Origin: Pseudomonadota bacterium
GTDB lineage: Bacteria > Bdellovibrionota > Oligoflexia > Oligoflexales > Oligoflexaceae
Assembly: GCA_029556045.1 (NCBI GenBank)
Contig: JAKQGS010000465.1
Location: 1 to 6,388 of the forward strand
Length of the DNA stretch: 6,388 bases
Reading direction: 5' to 3'
In this document: positions 6,051-6,388 of the stretch, one piece after another
How positions within the stretch are numbered: position 1 is the first letter of the stretch
Layout: every line of letters starts with the position of its first letter
The notes under the pieces: generated by a model
What the model saw: the letters and a program-made list of their open reading frames with translations, nothing else
Databases searched by the model: none
Told to the model about the DNA's origin: nothing
Position numbers and translations under genes: made by a program

Positions 6051-6055
6051 AGGAG
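6051..6055 (+). promoter_or_regulatory. ribosome binding site for the dioxygenase gene
   Basis: AGGAG, followed by AGAGAGG purines, lies 9 nt before the ATG at 6065. An in-frame ATG at 6041 has its own GAGGAA at 6025-6030 with a 10-nt spacing, so the start is not fully settled; it would add the eight residues MPQKEREA. Confidence 0.5.
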
Positions 6056-6064
6056 AGAGAGGCG

Positions 6065-6388
6065 ATGGTTCCCTATATCAAAGGCCGCGTAACACCCCAG
6101 GCTCACGTTAATGTTCCCGACGGACTTTTTGAAGAAGAATATGCCCGTTCTGGATTCTTCGGCCGCTATGCCCACCTTTATCGGACCCACGCTCCCGTGG
6201 GGTGGACCCGCATTGAAGGGGATCTGAAGCCGCGCTCCTACGATCTGAACAAGAGTAAAGTCGGGGGCGAGGATTATCTGAAGGATCGTCGCCCCTACCT
6301 CGAAAACGGCGATTGCCGGATTTTGTTTGGGGAAATTTCCAGACCGATGGCCTATTACTACCGCAATGCAGATGCCGATGAAGTTCTG
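6065..6388 (+). CDS. homogentisate 1,2-dioxygenase-like protein (3' partial)
   Basis: The first 108 codons are open to the window edge. Residues 5-60 (KGRVTPQAHVNVPDGLFEEE, then SGFFGRYAHLYRTHAPVGWT and LKPRSYDLN) and residues 94-108, ending in YYYRNADADEVL, resemble the N-terminal part of the shorter bacterial homogentisate 1,2-dioxygenases, cupin-fold enzymes of about 380-400 residues. The RNADxDE motif leading into a cupin strand is the main clue. These enzymes use Fe(II) and oxygen to open the homogentisate ring to maleylacetoacetate in tyrosine and phenylalanine degradation. The iron-binding His and Glu residues lie in the missing C-terminal part, so activity cannot be judged. The gene is divergent from the LysR regulator, its probable controller. 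Another cupin ring-cleaving dioxygenase remains possible. The ATG at 6041 is an alternative start. Confidence 0.72.
   Translation, partial: MVPYIKGRVTPQAHVNVPDGLFEEEYARSGFFGRYAHLYRTHAPVGWTRIEGDLKPRSYDLNKSKVGGEDYLKDRRPYLENGDCRILFGEISRPMAYYYRNADADEVL

Noticed and set aside
5951..6190. Minus-strand open frame of 79 codons with a hydrophobic C-terminal half that looks like membrane helices
   Set aside because: It covers the AT-rich divergent regulatory region and the start of the dioxygenase gene in antisense. The hydrophobicity comes from AT-rich DNA, and the plus-strand frame has clear family motifs.

Overview
The window carries the 3' part of a SUF-type iron-sulfur (Fe-S) cluster assembly operon, then a small HTH-PAS regulator, then a LysR-family regulator divergently paired with the 5' end of an aromatic-catabolism dioxygenase gene. 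Gene content, a LysR gene divergent from its likely target, and good Shine-Dalgarno sites point to a free-living proteobacterium, possibly a gammaproteobacterium. This is inference; nothing in the window fixes the taxon. Coding DNA looks moderately GC-rich by eye, and the intergenic regions are clearly AT-rich.

Region 1 (1-4248, + strand): sufC (cut at its 5' end by the window edge), sufD, sufS, sufU and an nfu gene. All five are tightly packed, with gaps or overlaps of +2, +15, -4 and +23 nt, and are very probably co-transcribed. SufS (cysteine desulfurase) removes sulfur from cysteine. SufU accepts and relays the sulfane sulfur. SufC and SufD, with a SufB expected just upstream of the window, form the ATPase scaffold that builds clusters. 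The Nfu protein probably carries finished clusters to target enzymes. All the diagnostic catalytic residues I looked for are present, so this part appears functional. The automatic starts of sufD and nfu are too long; better starts are ATG at 684 and GTG at 3703.

Region 2 (4249-4996): a 151-nt AT-rich gap with a weak Fur-like sequence, then a 198-residue protein with an N-terminal XRE-type HTH and a C-terminal PAS-like domain. Its target is unknown.

Region 3 (5038-6388): a LysR-type regulator on the minus strand, converging on the HTH-PAS gene. Upstream of it, a 154-nt AT-rich divergent intergenic region contains an 11-of-12 matched inverted repeat, the likeliest operator in the window. On the other side starts a gene whose first 108 codons resemble homogentisate 1,2-dioxygenase, the ring-cleaving step of tyrosine and phenylalanine breakdown. 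That gene runs off the right edge. The dioxygenase needs ferrous iron, but it is not an Fe-S enzyme, so a link to the suf operon is not implied.

I found no tRNA, rRNA, CRISPR array, insertion sequence or convincing intrinsic terminator. I see no strong evidence for an entirely undescribed system. The most notable points are the divergent operator candidate and the orphan HTH-PAS regulator beside the suf operon.
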